Source: Botryococcus braunii
Lineage: Eukaryota > Chlorophyta > Trebouxiophyceae
Reading direction: 5' to 3'
NCBI GenBank assembly: GCA_002005505.1
Contig: KV908500.1
Coordinates: 175,290-202,789 of the forward strand
Length of the DNA: 27,500 nt
The stretch's first letter is position 1; every line of letters begins with the position of its first letter. A program made the position numbers and the translations under genes. Shown piece by piece: positions 1 to 11,900 of this stretch. The notes under the pieces are model-generated. The model ran no database searches and was not told the origin of the DNA. It was given only the letters and a program-made list of their open reading frames with translations.

Positions 1-1018
1 TGCTTCAGCTTCCGCCCCAGGTACAGCACCATCTGCCAATTCACGAGGTCACTCTCAACTCTATCAGCTACCGGAACAAGGACCTCCAATTTAACGGCAG
101 TGGACTCCAGCAACGGGGTGGCCCATGCGGGACCCATGTGATCGCAAACGTACCGCAGCACCGCCAGGGTTGTGCCCGCTGGACTGAACTGGCCGTTAAA
201 AAGCCTTCCAGGAAAGGCTCTTTCCGGAGGCCGCCTGCACTCGACTGGAAAGCCGGCTGCGCGGGCATGCTCGTGGAGACACCTCAAGCACTCCAGCCAG
301 TCAGGGCATATCTCCGTATGGACACCATAGGGCGTGCTGCTGGGAGTAAGCACCGCCTCAAAGGTCGTGGCATCCCAAGGAGCCCCGTTCTTGAGCGCGT
401 ACCGCAGGGCCCCCACGTTGCCTTTACGGGCGGCGGAGTTTGTTGTCTCAATGCTAAAGGGAGCGCCCAGCTCCCGCACATACCGCAACATGTCCTCGCC
501 ACCCCACATTGTATAGTGCTCCAGGAGCACCATATGCAGGAGCTGTGCATCGGGCACACCGCTTCGACTGACGGCAAGCAACCAGCATGCCCTGGCCGCA
601 TGGCGCGAGAGCAAAAATTCCTTCTCTACGACGTACACGGCTGGGTGGTAGCTGGCTTTGGGGGGTCTGTGCTGCTCATACCCCGCGTTAGCAACAGCTG
701 CATACACTCCACGCTGCCACTCTCAATTGAAAAACACATTGCTCTGTCCCAAGGCCGGACCCGCACCCGCTCAAGGCAGTACCGCAGGACCTCGGGCCTG
801 TCTGCAGACACAGCCAACTCTTCGCCATTGGCGCTCCACTGGCAGCCCCGGTGCTGCAGAAACTCCAAGCAGGCCACCTGGGCCTCCGGCTTGGCTTCAC
901 TCTTGCGTGCTGCGCTCGTCAGCAAAGGCAGGTGCACCAGACCAGGGTCGAGATCCAGGAGATACTTCAGGCATTCCACTTGGGCACCACAAGCTGCGCC
1001 TATGGCTGCCTCTTCCAT
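1..1018 (-). CDS. Ankyrin-like repeat protein G2, copy A, partial and frame-broken
   Basis: Read leftwards from an ATG at 1016-1018, the frame gives degenerate ankyrin-type helices (for example GAACGAQVECLKYLLDLD and SGSVECMQLLLTRG). Such repeats normally mediate protein binding; the partner is unknown. That frame closes at 626. A second frame, open from about 707 through position 1, continues the same repeat style (GNVGALRYALKNGAPWD) and runs off the window. The two frames join if the six-G run at 660-665 is one base short. From copy B the whole protein would be about 415 residues. Between the copies, five of nine internal substitutions are synonymous in these frames, which supports them as the true coding frames. 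The TTG at 1022-1024 is a less likely start. Confidence 0.6.
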
Positions 1019-1307
1019 ATCCAAGCAGCCCGCCCTGCTTCCCCCCGGCCTTGGTGAGTTTATCGAACATCAGATTTCCAAGCCAGGTCCCTCATTCACT
1101 AAATGCCTAAACAACATTAAATTCTTGAAACAATCTCCCCCCTCCCCCATTTACATGCTGATCATCTCCTAACATTCCAAATAAATGACTTATGTTTCCC
1201 GTCACACCTCACTCTCCCCCCTTTCTCCACACAGAGAGGCACATGCACAAACCCTTATAAGGACCCAGAAATGAAAAATACTTCAAATAAATTGACACAT
1301 AAACTGA

Positions 1308-2158
1308 CTAATTCTTAGACATGCGGTCCATCTCGAAGGCAATTACTGCCACACACCTCTGTAAAGTCTGAAGGCAGTTCAGATGTCCCATTATCGCCAT
1401 GGACTCAGCCAGCTCTATACGCACAGACGATCTCCCATACCAGCCCAGAAGGGCCCCCAGGCATGCCGCATGGCCTCCCAATGCAGCAAGCAGTGCTACA
1501 TAGCTGATTCCCTTTTTTGAAAATCATCAAGGTTTCCCATCCTGGAAAAGAGAGCCCCATTCCGGCGCAGCGCGGCAGAGTGGGCAGCCTCCAGCAGGGG
1601 AACGTCGCCAGAGCATGCGGCAATCTCCAAGGCGACCAGGTCGCACGGGCATCCCCATTTTGCGGCAAGGTCAAGGAAAGCTGCATTTCCCTCCAGGGCG
1701 GCGGCAGGGCAGATCCACTCGGAGCGGCACCCCGCTTCAAGCAGTGCCTCCAAACACTCCGGCGTGGCCTTCCGCATGGCGTGACGGTATAGATCCAGCT
1801 CCAGCAAGAAGATCTTCTCCCCATAGCACACCTCTGAGATGAGGCTGTCCTTCTCTGCCAGGTCGTGCCTCTCCATGACTTGACGCAAGTCGACAATATC
1901 GCGCATGTGCCAGGGGAGCGCTGCGTCGATGCTGGAGGGCCACCCGCTTGAAAACAGCCAAGACTGCGTGGGCCTGTGGCCTGCGCTGCAGGTTGTAAGG
2001 GCTGCTTGCCAAACCTCCAGCCTGCGGAATTCCCCTGCCGAGGCTCTGTCGGGGCTGCCCAGCGGTAGGAAGCGCCCGGCCTCAGCCAGGCCCTGCAGGC
2101 ATTGTGTGTGACCTGCCCTTGCTGCATCCAGGTGGTCACTGCAGCACTGCCCAGGCAC
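1308..2158 (-). pseudogene. Ankyrin-like repeat gene G1, copy A, frameshifted near the 3' end
   Basis: The minus frame is open from just below a TGA near 2170 to a stop at 1496-1498. It carries ankyrin-like units such as HLDAARAGHTQCLQGLAEAG and LEIAACSGDVPLLEAAHSAAL. No in-frame ATG precedes them, so the true start is probably in an upstream exon; a plausible 3' splice site (TGCCTGGGCAG) lies right there. The gene's natural tail, ending CVAVIAFEMDRMSK, is in another frame and stops at 1308-1310. Relative to copy B, copy A has six T instead of eight at 1513-1518 and one extra C in the C-run near 1453; together these break the frame. The tail resembles the G2 C-terminus (LRERIAFEAHLI), so G1 and G2 are paralogues. 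Damage could be real or an assembly error in homopolymers. Confidence 0.6.
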
Positions 2159-2269
2159 ACAGCAACTTCAAGCCAGACAGAGCTCTCAGTAGGGATTGTA
2201 TGTATTTCTCAAAGTCACTACATATCCCCTTCTCCAAGGTATGTGCAAGCTAGATATCGGTATATCCAT

Positions 2270-3436
<1,167 letters not shown>

Positions 3437-3617
3437 CCCACATTGATCCCACGGTCCCAGATTGATCCCACGGCAATCCCACATTGATCCCACCAGAATC
3501 CCACATCGATCCCACATTCGGTGGGATTTTGTAGTCGCAATCCCACCAATCCCACATCGATCCCACCTCGATCCCACGTTCCCACACCAATCCCACATTG
3601 TTCCCAAAAGAATCCCA
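3437..3617. repeat. ATCCCAC heptamer array
   Basis: I count twelve exact ATCCCAC heptamers in about 180 bp plus variants (TTCCCAC, ATCCCAG). They are often paired as ATCCCACATYGATCCCAC with spacers of 1-5 bases. One inverted copy (GTGGGAT) sits near 3521, giving local hairpin potential. The array begins about 20 bp beyond the right edge of duplication copy A and is absent from copy B. Confidence 0.85.
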
Positions 3618-3849
3618 GACCAAGAGTGTACCATTGCAAGGATGAATGTCACCTCATGACAGCTGTCCAAGGGTCACAGCCATCTGGACACCATGCAAAA
3701 TGCATGTCCAACCTGTTTCCCATCCCCTTGTCTGCAAAGACCACTAAAAGTCAGATATATATACTTCTCCCCTAGGTGCCAGGGGCCCCCACAACCCCTC
3801 TCTGCCAGGCAGCAAATTTGAGCCATCATCTCCAAAAGTTTAATCTGCA

Positions 3850-3897
3850 GCCACACCCAGCCACAGCCACACACACCCAGCCACACACACACACACA

Positions 3898-3946
<49 letters not shown>

Positions 3947-4010
3947 ACACACACACACACACGCACGCACGCACACACACACACACACACACACCAGCAA
4001 CACACACAGC

Positions 4011-4078
<68 letters not shown>

Positions 4079-4109
4079 GCACACGTGCACGCGTACGCAG
4101 ACACCGACA

Positions 4110-4167
<58 letters not shown>

Positions 4168-4180
4168 TACACACACACCG
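3850..4180. repeat. Long (CA)n microsatellite with interruptions
   Basis: About 330 bp of CA dinucleotide repeats, interrupted by CCACAG, CGCACG, CAGCAA and GTGCACGCGTACGC-type patches. It ends in a short GA and G-rich run at 4180-4202. Open frames through it (His-Thr or Cys-Val runs) are artefacts of the repeat. Confidence 0.97.
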
Positions 4181-4201
4181 ACAAAGAGAGAGAGAGGGGG
4201 G

Positions 4202-4260
4202 GATAGGCCAAGGGCAATTGCCCTTGGCCTATCTCCCCCTACATCCCCCTTGCAAGGGGG
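4202..4260. repeat. Two adjacent perfect palindromes
   Basis: 4202-4233 is a perfect 32-bp palindrome with no loop: arm GATAGGCCAAGGGCAA, centre between 4217 and 4218. It is followed at 4245-4260 by a second perfect 16-bp palindrome, CCCCCTTGCAAGGGGG. G/C-rich flanks extend the first arm imperfectly by about six more bases. Both sit directly after the CA/GA tract. Confidence 0.93.
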
Positions 4261-4327
4261 TTGTCAAAGACAGATTGTAAACCAGAATTTTCCCCGACAG
4301 CAACGCTTTGGTACCGATGAAGGTACC

Positions 4328-4348
4328 AGTATGACCCGTAGTCATACT
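4328..4348. repeat. Short inverted repeat
   Basis: Arms AGTATGAC (4328-4335) and GTCATACT (4341-4348) flank a CCGTA loop. Two GGTACC palindromes lie just upstream. This is the third stem-forming unit within 150 bp. Confidence 0.75.
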
Positions 4349-4657
4349 AAAAGAACAATGAAGTAGCCGGCTACTCTGTAACCTGCCTTGCAATTAGGTA
4401 ATCTAGTGGAAAACTGAATCCAAAAGCCAAGAAGCCAGGTGCACCTGAATGCCCTTGCTATTGTTGAAGGATGCCCTTGCTATGCCAGTAGCCAGAGAAA
4501 CCTTGCTCCATGTTTGCACCAAAGAACTGCTTTCCTGGATAAGGAAACCCTCGGACGCTATGAACAGGGTATCCCTTGGTTCTGATGTACTTTGAAGTTG
4601 GTCTCCAGTCGAGATTCTCCACATTTACCCCCCAGGCTCATACCCAGCAAATAAAAG

Positions 4658-5124
<467 letters not shown>

Positions 5125-6814
5125 AAGATGTAAATAGGCGTGAGCGCTGGCGCCCCTGCATGGTAGAAAGCAGCAGTTCCTTGTGTAGGAAGCTATGGCC
5201 TCGGCTTTTACGCTCATTGTGCAGGCAGGTCTGGCCTCTCTGCTCTGCACCTGAGTGGCCCGGCTTGGATAATCCCCAAACTGTTGCATGATATAGCTTT
5301 TCAGAGTTAGCCCTGCAAGGTGGGCCCTCACCCAGCACAGTTTATTTTCTAGGGCATGCAAGCAAAGAGACAGGTAGTTCACTGGTATACATATAAACAG
5401 AAACAAGTCCGGAAATCTTCTTTGTTGCTTCTAGCCGGCCAGACATGAAAGCCAAAACAGACTGACGAAACCCAAAGTGACCTACCTGGACGCACCCTTT
5501 GCAGCTCATTGAATCCAACACAACTCATATAAATCATAATCCTTGAAAATATTTCTCAAAATAACAACCGTGAAGCAGCTTATCCAAAAACAACACACGG
5601 ACAACGCGCGGACACTGTGCAATTGCAAACTAGAACTCAGGTAGTTACCGCTGAGCTGCTCCCAATCTCCAGCTTCAGATTCTGGAAAATGGTAGAAATA
5701 AAGGATACAGTGCACAGCTGCATATTTTCAGCCTCCCGTAGGACATCGAACGGGAGGCACATAAACAAGTCCGGGACAGGTCGGGGCAGCTGCAGCTACA
5801 ATTCGAATTCGCCGTTCCCGTGACACTGTCACGTTACGTGACACACGGGACGTCCAAGACGGTATTGGTTCAACATTGTTCTGTGAGTTGGACCAACACA
5901 TAGACCAACATTCCAAGATAAAATTTGTGTTTGTGGAGCATTTTTGTTTCATGTCTATCATTGAACAGCTGACGACGGAGTTGCGTGGGGCGTGCAACCA
6001 ACGGCTACATCGCCTGCATTTTGAATTTTTGTGCTCCGGAGTAACTTCTGTTTCTCCAATCTTGTTGTATTACTTATTCCATGCTTGGATAAGTTAATAG
6101 ACTGCTTTTGCGAAGACTCTCGAGGCTGTTTTAGCACGGCAAGAAACGGCTAAGCAGAGATGAGGCACGGCTTGCAGAGGTTGGGGCTCGTTTAGGCCTC
6201 TGGGCTGGCCAAATGTAAGGTAAGGACAAAGAATGTGCCTTTCTACTGTGTTTACTTCAATGACCTATTCAAATTGCATTGCTTCATTGAGTTGGGGTCC
6301 TAGCAGAACTATGCTGCAGCATCAGTGTCCAGGTGCTGCAGGCCCTGAGGCATTTCAGCCTGTGCCTTACATGTCTATCGGTATGTGGGGGCTTAACTCA
6401 TAATTCAGATCAGTTTGCACATTGTGTGCTTGTTCACCATGTGTGTTAGCTTCCTTCTTAAAGAAGGATAGCATTGGGTAGGGGGATTCTTTGTATTGTG
6501 GGTTGTCAAGTCTAGTACAAGAGAAAGACTTTGGGGAGGGGGCACACTGTATCAATGCTTGCAGTAATGCTTCCAAGTCCCGTCGGCCAGCATCACTGCT
6601 TCTTCATAAAACGATGTTATCACCCCCGAGGTACATGGGGGCTGGCCACAGATTGGCGTCCACCACAACGAATGTGAGTGTCCATCCAAAAACAATGCAC
6701 TGATGGGAAATGTGACAACGACGAGCCCCCTCAGCACTCGGCTACGAAGGTCGGTGAGCCAATATTTGTCGCCATGAACACGGCTGCAACAAGGACTCGC
6801 ACTTCCGCTTGAAG
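5125..6814. other. Spacer with no recognised gene
   Basis: About 1.7 kb between the microsatellite cluster and the 3' end of G2 copy B. Open frames are under 90 residues and match nothing I recognise; the least repeat-like is on the plus strand at 5876-6097. The only structure I note is the hairpin at 5817-5849. Confidence 0.5.
5817..5849. repeat. Imperfect hairpin
   Basis: The left arm CCCGTG-ACAC-TGTCACGT pairs with the right arm ACGTGACACACGGG over 14 bp, with a 4-base bulge on the left and a TA loop. Function unknown. Confidence 0.6.
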
Positions 6815-8008
6815 CTAAGAAGCTTTCGGTTGCCAGGGAGCCTCAGAATAGATGAGGTGCGCCTCGAAGGCAATGCGCTCCCGCAGGTCTGAGGGCAGCC
6901 GAGCCAGTGCGCCCCACAGGGCCAGCAACCGGGGATGATCTCTCCCTTGCGCCAGCCTCCCCGCCTTGAAAAAGACTCCCGCCAGTGCAGCAGCCCTCTC
7001 CCGCCTCACCGCAACCAACTCGCCGAGTGGAGCGCGCAAGCCCAGCTTCAGCTTCCGCCCCAGGTACAGCACCATCTGCCAATTCACGAGGTCACTCTCA
7101 ACTCTATCAGCTACCGGAACAAGGACCTCCAATTTAACGGCAGTGGACTCCAGCAACGGGGTGGCCCATGCGGGACCCATGTGATCGCACACGTACCGCA
7201 GCACCGCCAGGGTGGTGCCCGCTGGACTGAACTGGCCGTTAAAAAGCCTTTTAGGAAAGGCTCTTTCCGGAGGCCGCCTGCACTCGACTGGAAAGCCGGC
7301 TGCGCGGGCATGCTCGTGGAGACACCTCAAGCACTCCAGCCAGTCGGGGCATATCTCCGTATGGACACCATAGGGCGTGCTGCTGGGAGTAACCACCGCC
7401 TCAAAGGTCGTGGCATCCCAAGGAGCCCCGTTCTTGAGCGCGTACCGCAGGGCCCCCACGTTGCCTTTACGGGCGGCGGAGTTTGTTGTCTCAATGCTAA
7501 AGGGAGCGCCCAGCTCCCGCACATACCGCAACATGTCCTCGCCACCCCACATTGTATAGTGCTCCAGGAGCACCATATGCAGGAGCTGTGCATCGGGCAC
7601 ACCGCTTCGACTGACGGCAAGCAACCAGCATGCCCTGGCCGCATGGCGCGAGAGCAAAAATTCCTTCTCTACGACGTACACGGCTGGGTGGTAGCTGGCT
7701 TTGGGGGGTCTGTGCTGCTCATACCCCGCGTTAGCAACAGCTGCATACACTCCACGCTGCCACTCTCAATTGAAAAACACATTGCTCTGTCCCAGGGCCG
7801 GACCCGCACCCGCTCAAGGCAGTACCGCAGGACCTCGGGCCTGTCTGCAGACACAGCCAACTCTTCGCCATTGGCGCTCCACTGGCAGCCGCGGTGCTGC
7901 AGAAACTCCAAGCAGGCCACCTGGGCCTCCCGCTTGGCTTCACTCTTGCGTGCTGCGCTCGTCAGCAAAGGCAGGTGCACCAGACCAGGGTCGAGATCCA
8001 GGAGATAC

Positions 8009-8013
8009 TTCAG
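8009..8013. repeat. Target-site duplication, left (TTCAG)
   Basis: TTCAG here and at 15250-15254 flank the copia element. Copy A has a single TTCAG at 966-970 followed directly by GCATTCC, so the unoccupied site is known from the same window. Confidence 0.95.
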
Positions 8014-8036
8014 TCAAGCATTTCTGCTTGCGGCGT

Positions 8037-8659
8037 CACCTGCAGTGATGGCACGACGGCAGCGTCAGTTCGTAGCCTGTGGGAAAAACCGTCCACGCTA
8101 CAACGTTTCCAGGAACAGCACACAGCACTCTCCAACAGTAGAGGTTGGTCAAGGATACCAACATGCTTCGGACAAGTCTTACAAATGATGTTAACTGCTC
8201 TCACTCTTGCTAAAGACCACGTAACACTACGCCTTGCCTGATAGCAGAGTTCAGCACCAAAGAGGCCTTGCGATGTCTACTTTACGTCACTAGAATACAA
8301 TAATAGTTCATCAGTAACTCAGCAAGGTCTCTTTGTGATGTTTGTACAGTGAAACTATCTTACCGCCACAACGGTGGACGTCAACATAAGTCTCAATGAG
8401 GTCAAACATTCAGTGCGCTCTCGTCATGCACTCTCATCAATGCACACAGCATTAATATCTAACTGGTCTGAATGTTTGAGCACAATCGTATCTGGAACGA
8501 CTTTGAGAATCCTAAACACACCTGCAGTGATGGCACGACGGCAGCGTCAGTTCGTAGCCTGTGGGAAAAACCGTCCACGCTACAACGTTTCCAGGAACAG
8601 CACACAGCACTCTCCAACAGTAGAGGTTGGTCAAGGATACCAACATGCTTCGGACAAGT
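8037..8659. repeat. 141-bp direct repeat inside the 3' LTR
   Basis: 8037-8177 and 8519-8659 appear identical and are 482 bp apart start to start. The repeat begins CACCTGCAGTGATGG and ends GGACAAGT. The same pair occurs in the other LTR, so it is an inherited feature of the element. Confidence 0.93.
8259..8334. repeat. Inverted repeat within the LTR
   Basis: AAAGAGGCCTTGC (8259-8271) and GCAAGGTCTCTTT (8322-8334) pair at 12 of 13 positions across a 50-base loop. The counterpart in the other LTR is at 14616-14691. It could form a stem in the LTR transcript; its role is unknown. Confidence 0.7.
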
Positions 8660-8892
8660 ACCGAGCCGTTCCTGGGCTGCCCAGGGATGGCTCGGACTGC
8701 AGGGATCCTAAAGTACTACCATACGTAATGTCTATTGAGAACGCATATCGTACAAGTCACGTGTTATGTCATTGAGGTACGAGTATGATCTATACCGTTC
8801 ATAAAGGGCTATAAAGGCTATAGTTTACACTGCTGTTGATGGCATGTGACAGGGGATGTCACTAAGTACAGTATTGACCAATTCATTCAACA

Positions 8893-8901
8893 CTTCCCCT
8901 T
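8893..8901 (-). other. Polypurine tract
   Basis: In element orientation AAGGGGAAG lies immediately before the TGTTG start of the 3' LTR. This is the expected place and composition for the primer of plus-strand DNA synthesis. Confidence 0.9.
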
Positions 8902-8917
8902 GACAGCACCCTGTCAC

Positions 8918-11900
8918 CTATGTCATCTTCACAAGTCCAAACCCTCGCCTGTGCATCTGGAAGGCAGGGCGAGCGAGAGGCTTTGTCAGCATGTCTGCCT
9001 TGTTCCTTGCAGACTCCACATAGCAGAGTGTAACCTGCCCCTTTGCAATAGCTTCACGTGCAAAGTGGAAGCACACTGCAATGTGCTTAGTATACTTGCT
9101 ATACAGTGGGTTTTTCAGGTTAGCAATGCACCCCTGATTGTCACAGTATAGCTTCACTGACCAAGGAGGAGTTCCGATTTCCTCCATGAACCCACGCAGC
9201 CAGTTAAGCTCCTTAATAGCCAGACTGGTTGCCATGAATTCTGCTTCCACAGTGGAGGTAGCAACTGAGTGTTGCTTCTTACTACCCCAGACCACAGCAC
9301 TGCCAAACACTGATAGCACATATCCCGAGGTAGAATGCCTGCTGTCAATATCGCCAGCATAATCTGCATCAACATGACCTTCTAACACAGGCCCTTTCCC
9401 TCCCAGCACTAAGACACACTCTCGAGTAGACTGAAGATACCTCAATACCCTCAAGCCCTCATTCATGTGGGCAGTGGTGGGAGCGTTCCGGTAACGGGAC
9501 AGAACACCCACAGCCTGAGCTATATCAGGTCGAGTTGTATTAGCAATATACAACAGAGACCCAACAAGCTCACAATATCTATGCCCGGGAGGCAGTGGAG
9601 TCCCAGACCCAAAGCTGGTCTCACCCACTGTAACCTGCGGCATCCCAGACATCACAAAGTCTTTACTCATGGGAGTATCGACTGTACGTGACTCAGCACT
9701 CACCCCAAACTTCTCACACAGTGCATCAATCTTAGGCACGCAGCTCAGTGATAAGCACCGATTCTCTCTATCTCTCAGGATCTGGCAGCCCAAGAAGTCC
9801 TTGACTTCACCAAGGTCATGAATCTTGAAGCTTGCCAACAGCTCCTTTTTCACCCATTCTATCTCTTCCGCACCCATTGCCACAATCAAAAGATCATCAA
9901 CATACACAAGCATGTATGACAGCTCCCCATCCTCGTGTCTCTTTATGTAAACTCCCGCATCGCTCTTACACACTTCATATCCCATACTCAGCAGCTTCTC
10001 ATTCAGGGTCTTGTGCCAAGCCCTGGGAGCCTGCTTCAGGCCATAAAGGGCCTTACGCAGTCTGCACACAATGTTGGGGTTGCCATTATCAAACCCAGGA
10101 GGCTGTGTCACATACACCTCCTCCTCTAATTCACCATTCAAAAAGGCGGTCTTTATATCCACCTGGTGAATTTCCATGTTCTTTGCTGCAGCAGTTGCTA
10201 GCAAAGTCCTCCTGGACCCATAGCTACTGGTGGGTGCAAAGACCTCATCTACATCAACTCCAGGAATCTGTCTACAGCCCTGGGCTACAAGCCGAGCCTT
10301 AAATCTCAACACGTTCCCATGTGCATCAGTCTTCACAGAGAAGATCCAATGCACAGGGATCACCTTGTGTCCCCTGGGTCTCTCAACGTACTCCATCACC
10401 TCGTGCGCATCAAGAGAATCTTGCTCCTCTTGCATTGCCTGGCGCCAGAATTCCCACTGAGGGGATCTTTGCGCCTCCCTGAGGTTTCCAGGGATTGGCA
10501 CCTTGGACCACCTCACCCCAGGTATCTTACCCTTTGCAGGATTCAGATTGTGATCATGCACAACATGGCTATCCTCTCTAGGCTCACACGCACGTGCTTC
10601 CACTACTCTTTCGCTCGAGGTTACTGCGTTACACACCTCTCTGACTCTCTCCCACTCTGGAGGTGTCTGCAGCTTTCTCTCCTTGGAGGATTCACATGCT
10701 GCTCCACTCAATCTGGGTCTTACATCACTCATCATGTCCCAAATGCACTCATCACTTAAAGGCGCAGCATAATCTGGCACTGTGCGACACCCTGCAGTGG
10801 TGTCTCTCTCATCCACGCTTGTACTCTCACAACACACCTGTGACTCCCCAGTGTGTCCCTCACAAGCACGCAGAGCCTGGCCATCTGAAGACTCCCTTTG
10901 TCCATCAAGTGTCTGATTGGAAATCTCCAAACTGACCTCTCTTGCCTCACTCTCAGCGCTTACATGATCAGACATGCCCTCCAGCCTGGCCAAGTCCTGT
11001 CCATTAGGCTGAGCTTCCGTTGCTTCCCCTGGGCAAATGGCCTCTGACATTCTCCTATTCTCTCCATCACTCACATCTCCATCATGTTCCACAGTGACCT
11101 CAGCTGCAGTCTCACGTGCTGCTACTCTCTGATCATACCGTTGCTGCCGGGTCAGCCCGTCTTGCCCTCGGACACCCATGGCCCCAACTTCCATTCGAAC
11201 ACATTCTTGCACATTATTCAAACGTTGCATGTGTGACTTGGTCTCCTCGCCTCCTCGCGCCAGGTTCTCCATGTGTCCGAGTACGGACCAGCTGTGGCCG
11301 GACTGCGTATGGCTCAGCTCCGAGGAAGTGGGCTCCCCGTCCACGTTGACACTTGAAGTCTCAGAATTCTCACAGGGGTTGATTGCACATGGGGTAGTTG
11401 CACAGGGGGTGGTTGCACAGGGGGAGTCAGGTCCGGACTGCTGCACGTTGACCTCTCGGTTGCAGAGAGGCTCAGGATCATCTGAGTCCCAAAAAGACAA
11501 CTGACCCAAGGACTGCTGGCCCTCCTGTTGTACAAAAGGCAAGGCAAAGGGCTGCTGGACTGCATTTGGACTCACAGGAGACATGGTGCTAAGCCCCACT
11601 CTGTCTGCGCCCCTTAAGTGCTCCAGAAAAGTAACATCTCTGCTTTCTTTCCAAATCCCGTTTCCCATATAAATTCTATATGCCTTTGACACACTGGAAT
11701 ACCCTGTGAAGAGACCAGGGGAGGTCTTAGACTCAAACACTCCCCTTTGGTGATCAGGTATGTGCACATGTGCTAGACAGCCAAAAGTCCTGAGCAGGGA
11801 TACATCGGGCTTTACCCCATGGAAGGCTTCATAAGGCGTCTTGTCACGTCCAGTCACAGGTCCCATATTGTACAGGATGCAGGCTGTCTCCACTGCTTCC

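Larger units (their letters stand above)
8014..8892 (-). repeat. 3' LTR of the copia element (879 bp)
   Basis: Matches 14371-15249 at a constant offset of 6357 with no difference found by eye. In element orientation it begins TGTTGAATG and ends GCTTGA. The terminal dinucleotides are therefore TG...GA, not the usual TG...CA; both borders are fixed by the target duplication and the neighbouring polypurine tract. Confidence 0.96.

Noticed and set aside
138..1172. 344-residue plus-strand ORF, and its 417-residue counterpart at 6935-8188
   Set aside because: Both are antisense to the ankyrin-like G2 gene. Substitutions between copies are mostly synonymous in the minus frames, and the second ORF runs into the LTR of the inserted element.
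1405..2160. 251-residue minus ORF overlapping G1 (also 15676-16446)
   Set aside because: Shadow frame; the ankyrin-like pattern and shared C-terminus lie in the neighbouring frame.
3437..3617. Interstitial telomere repeat
   Set aside because: ATCCCAC does not match the common algal or plant telomere units (CCCTAAA, CCCTAAAA) and spacing is irregular.
8374..8775. 133-residue ORF in the LTR (also 14731-15132)
   Set aside because: Antisense to the element and created by the LTR sequence itself; identical because the LTRs are identical.
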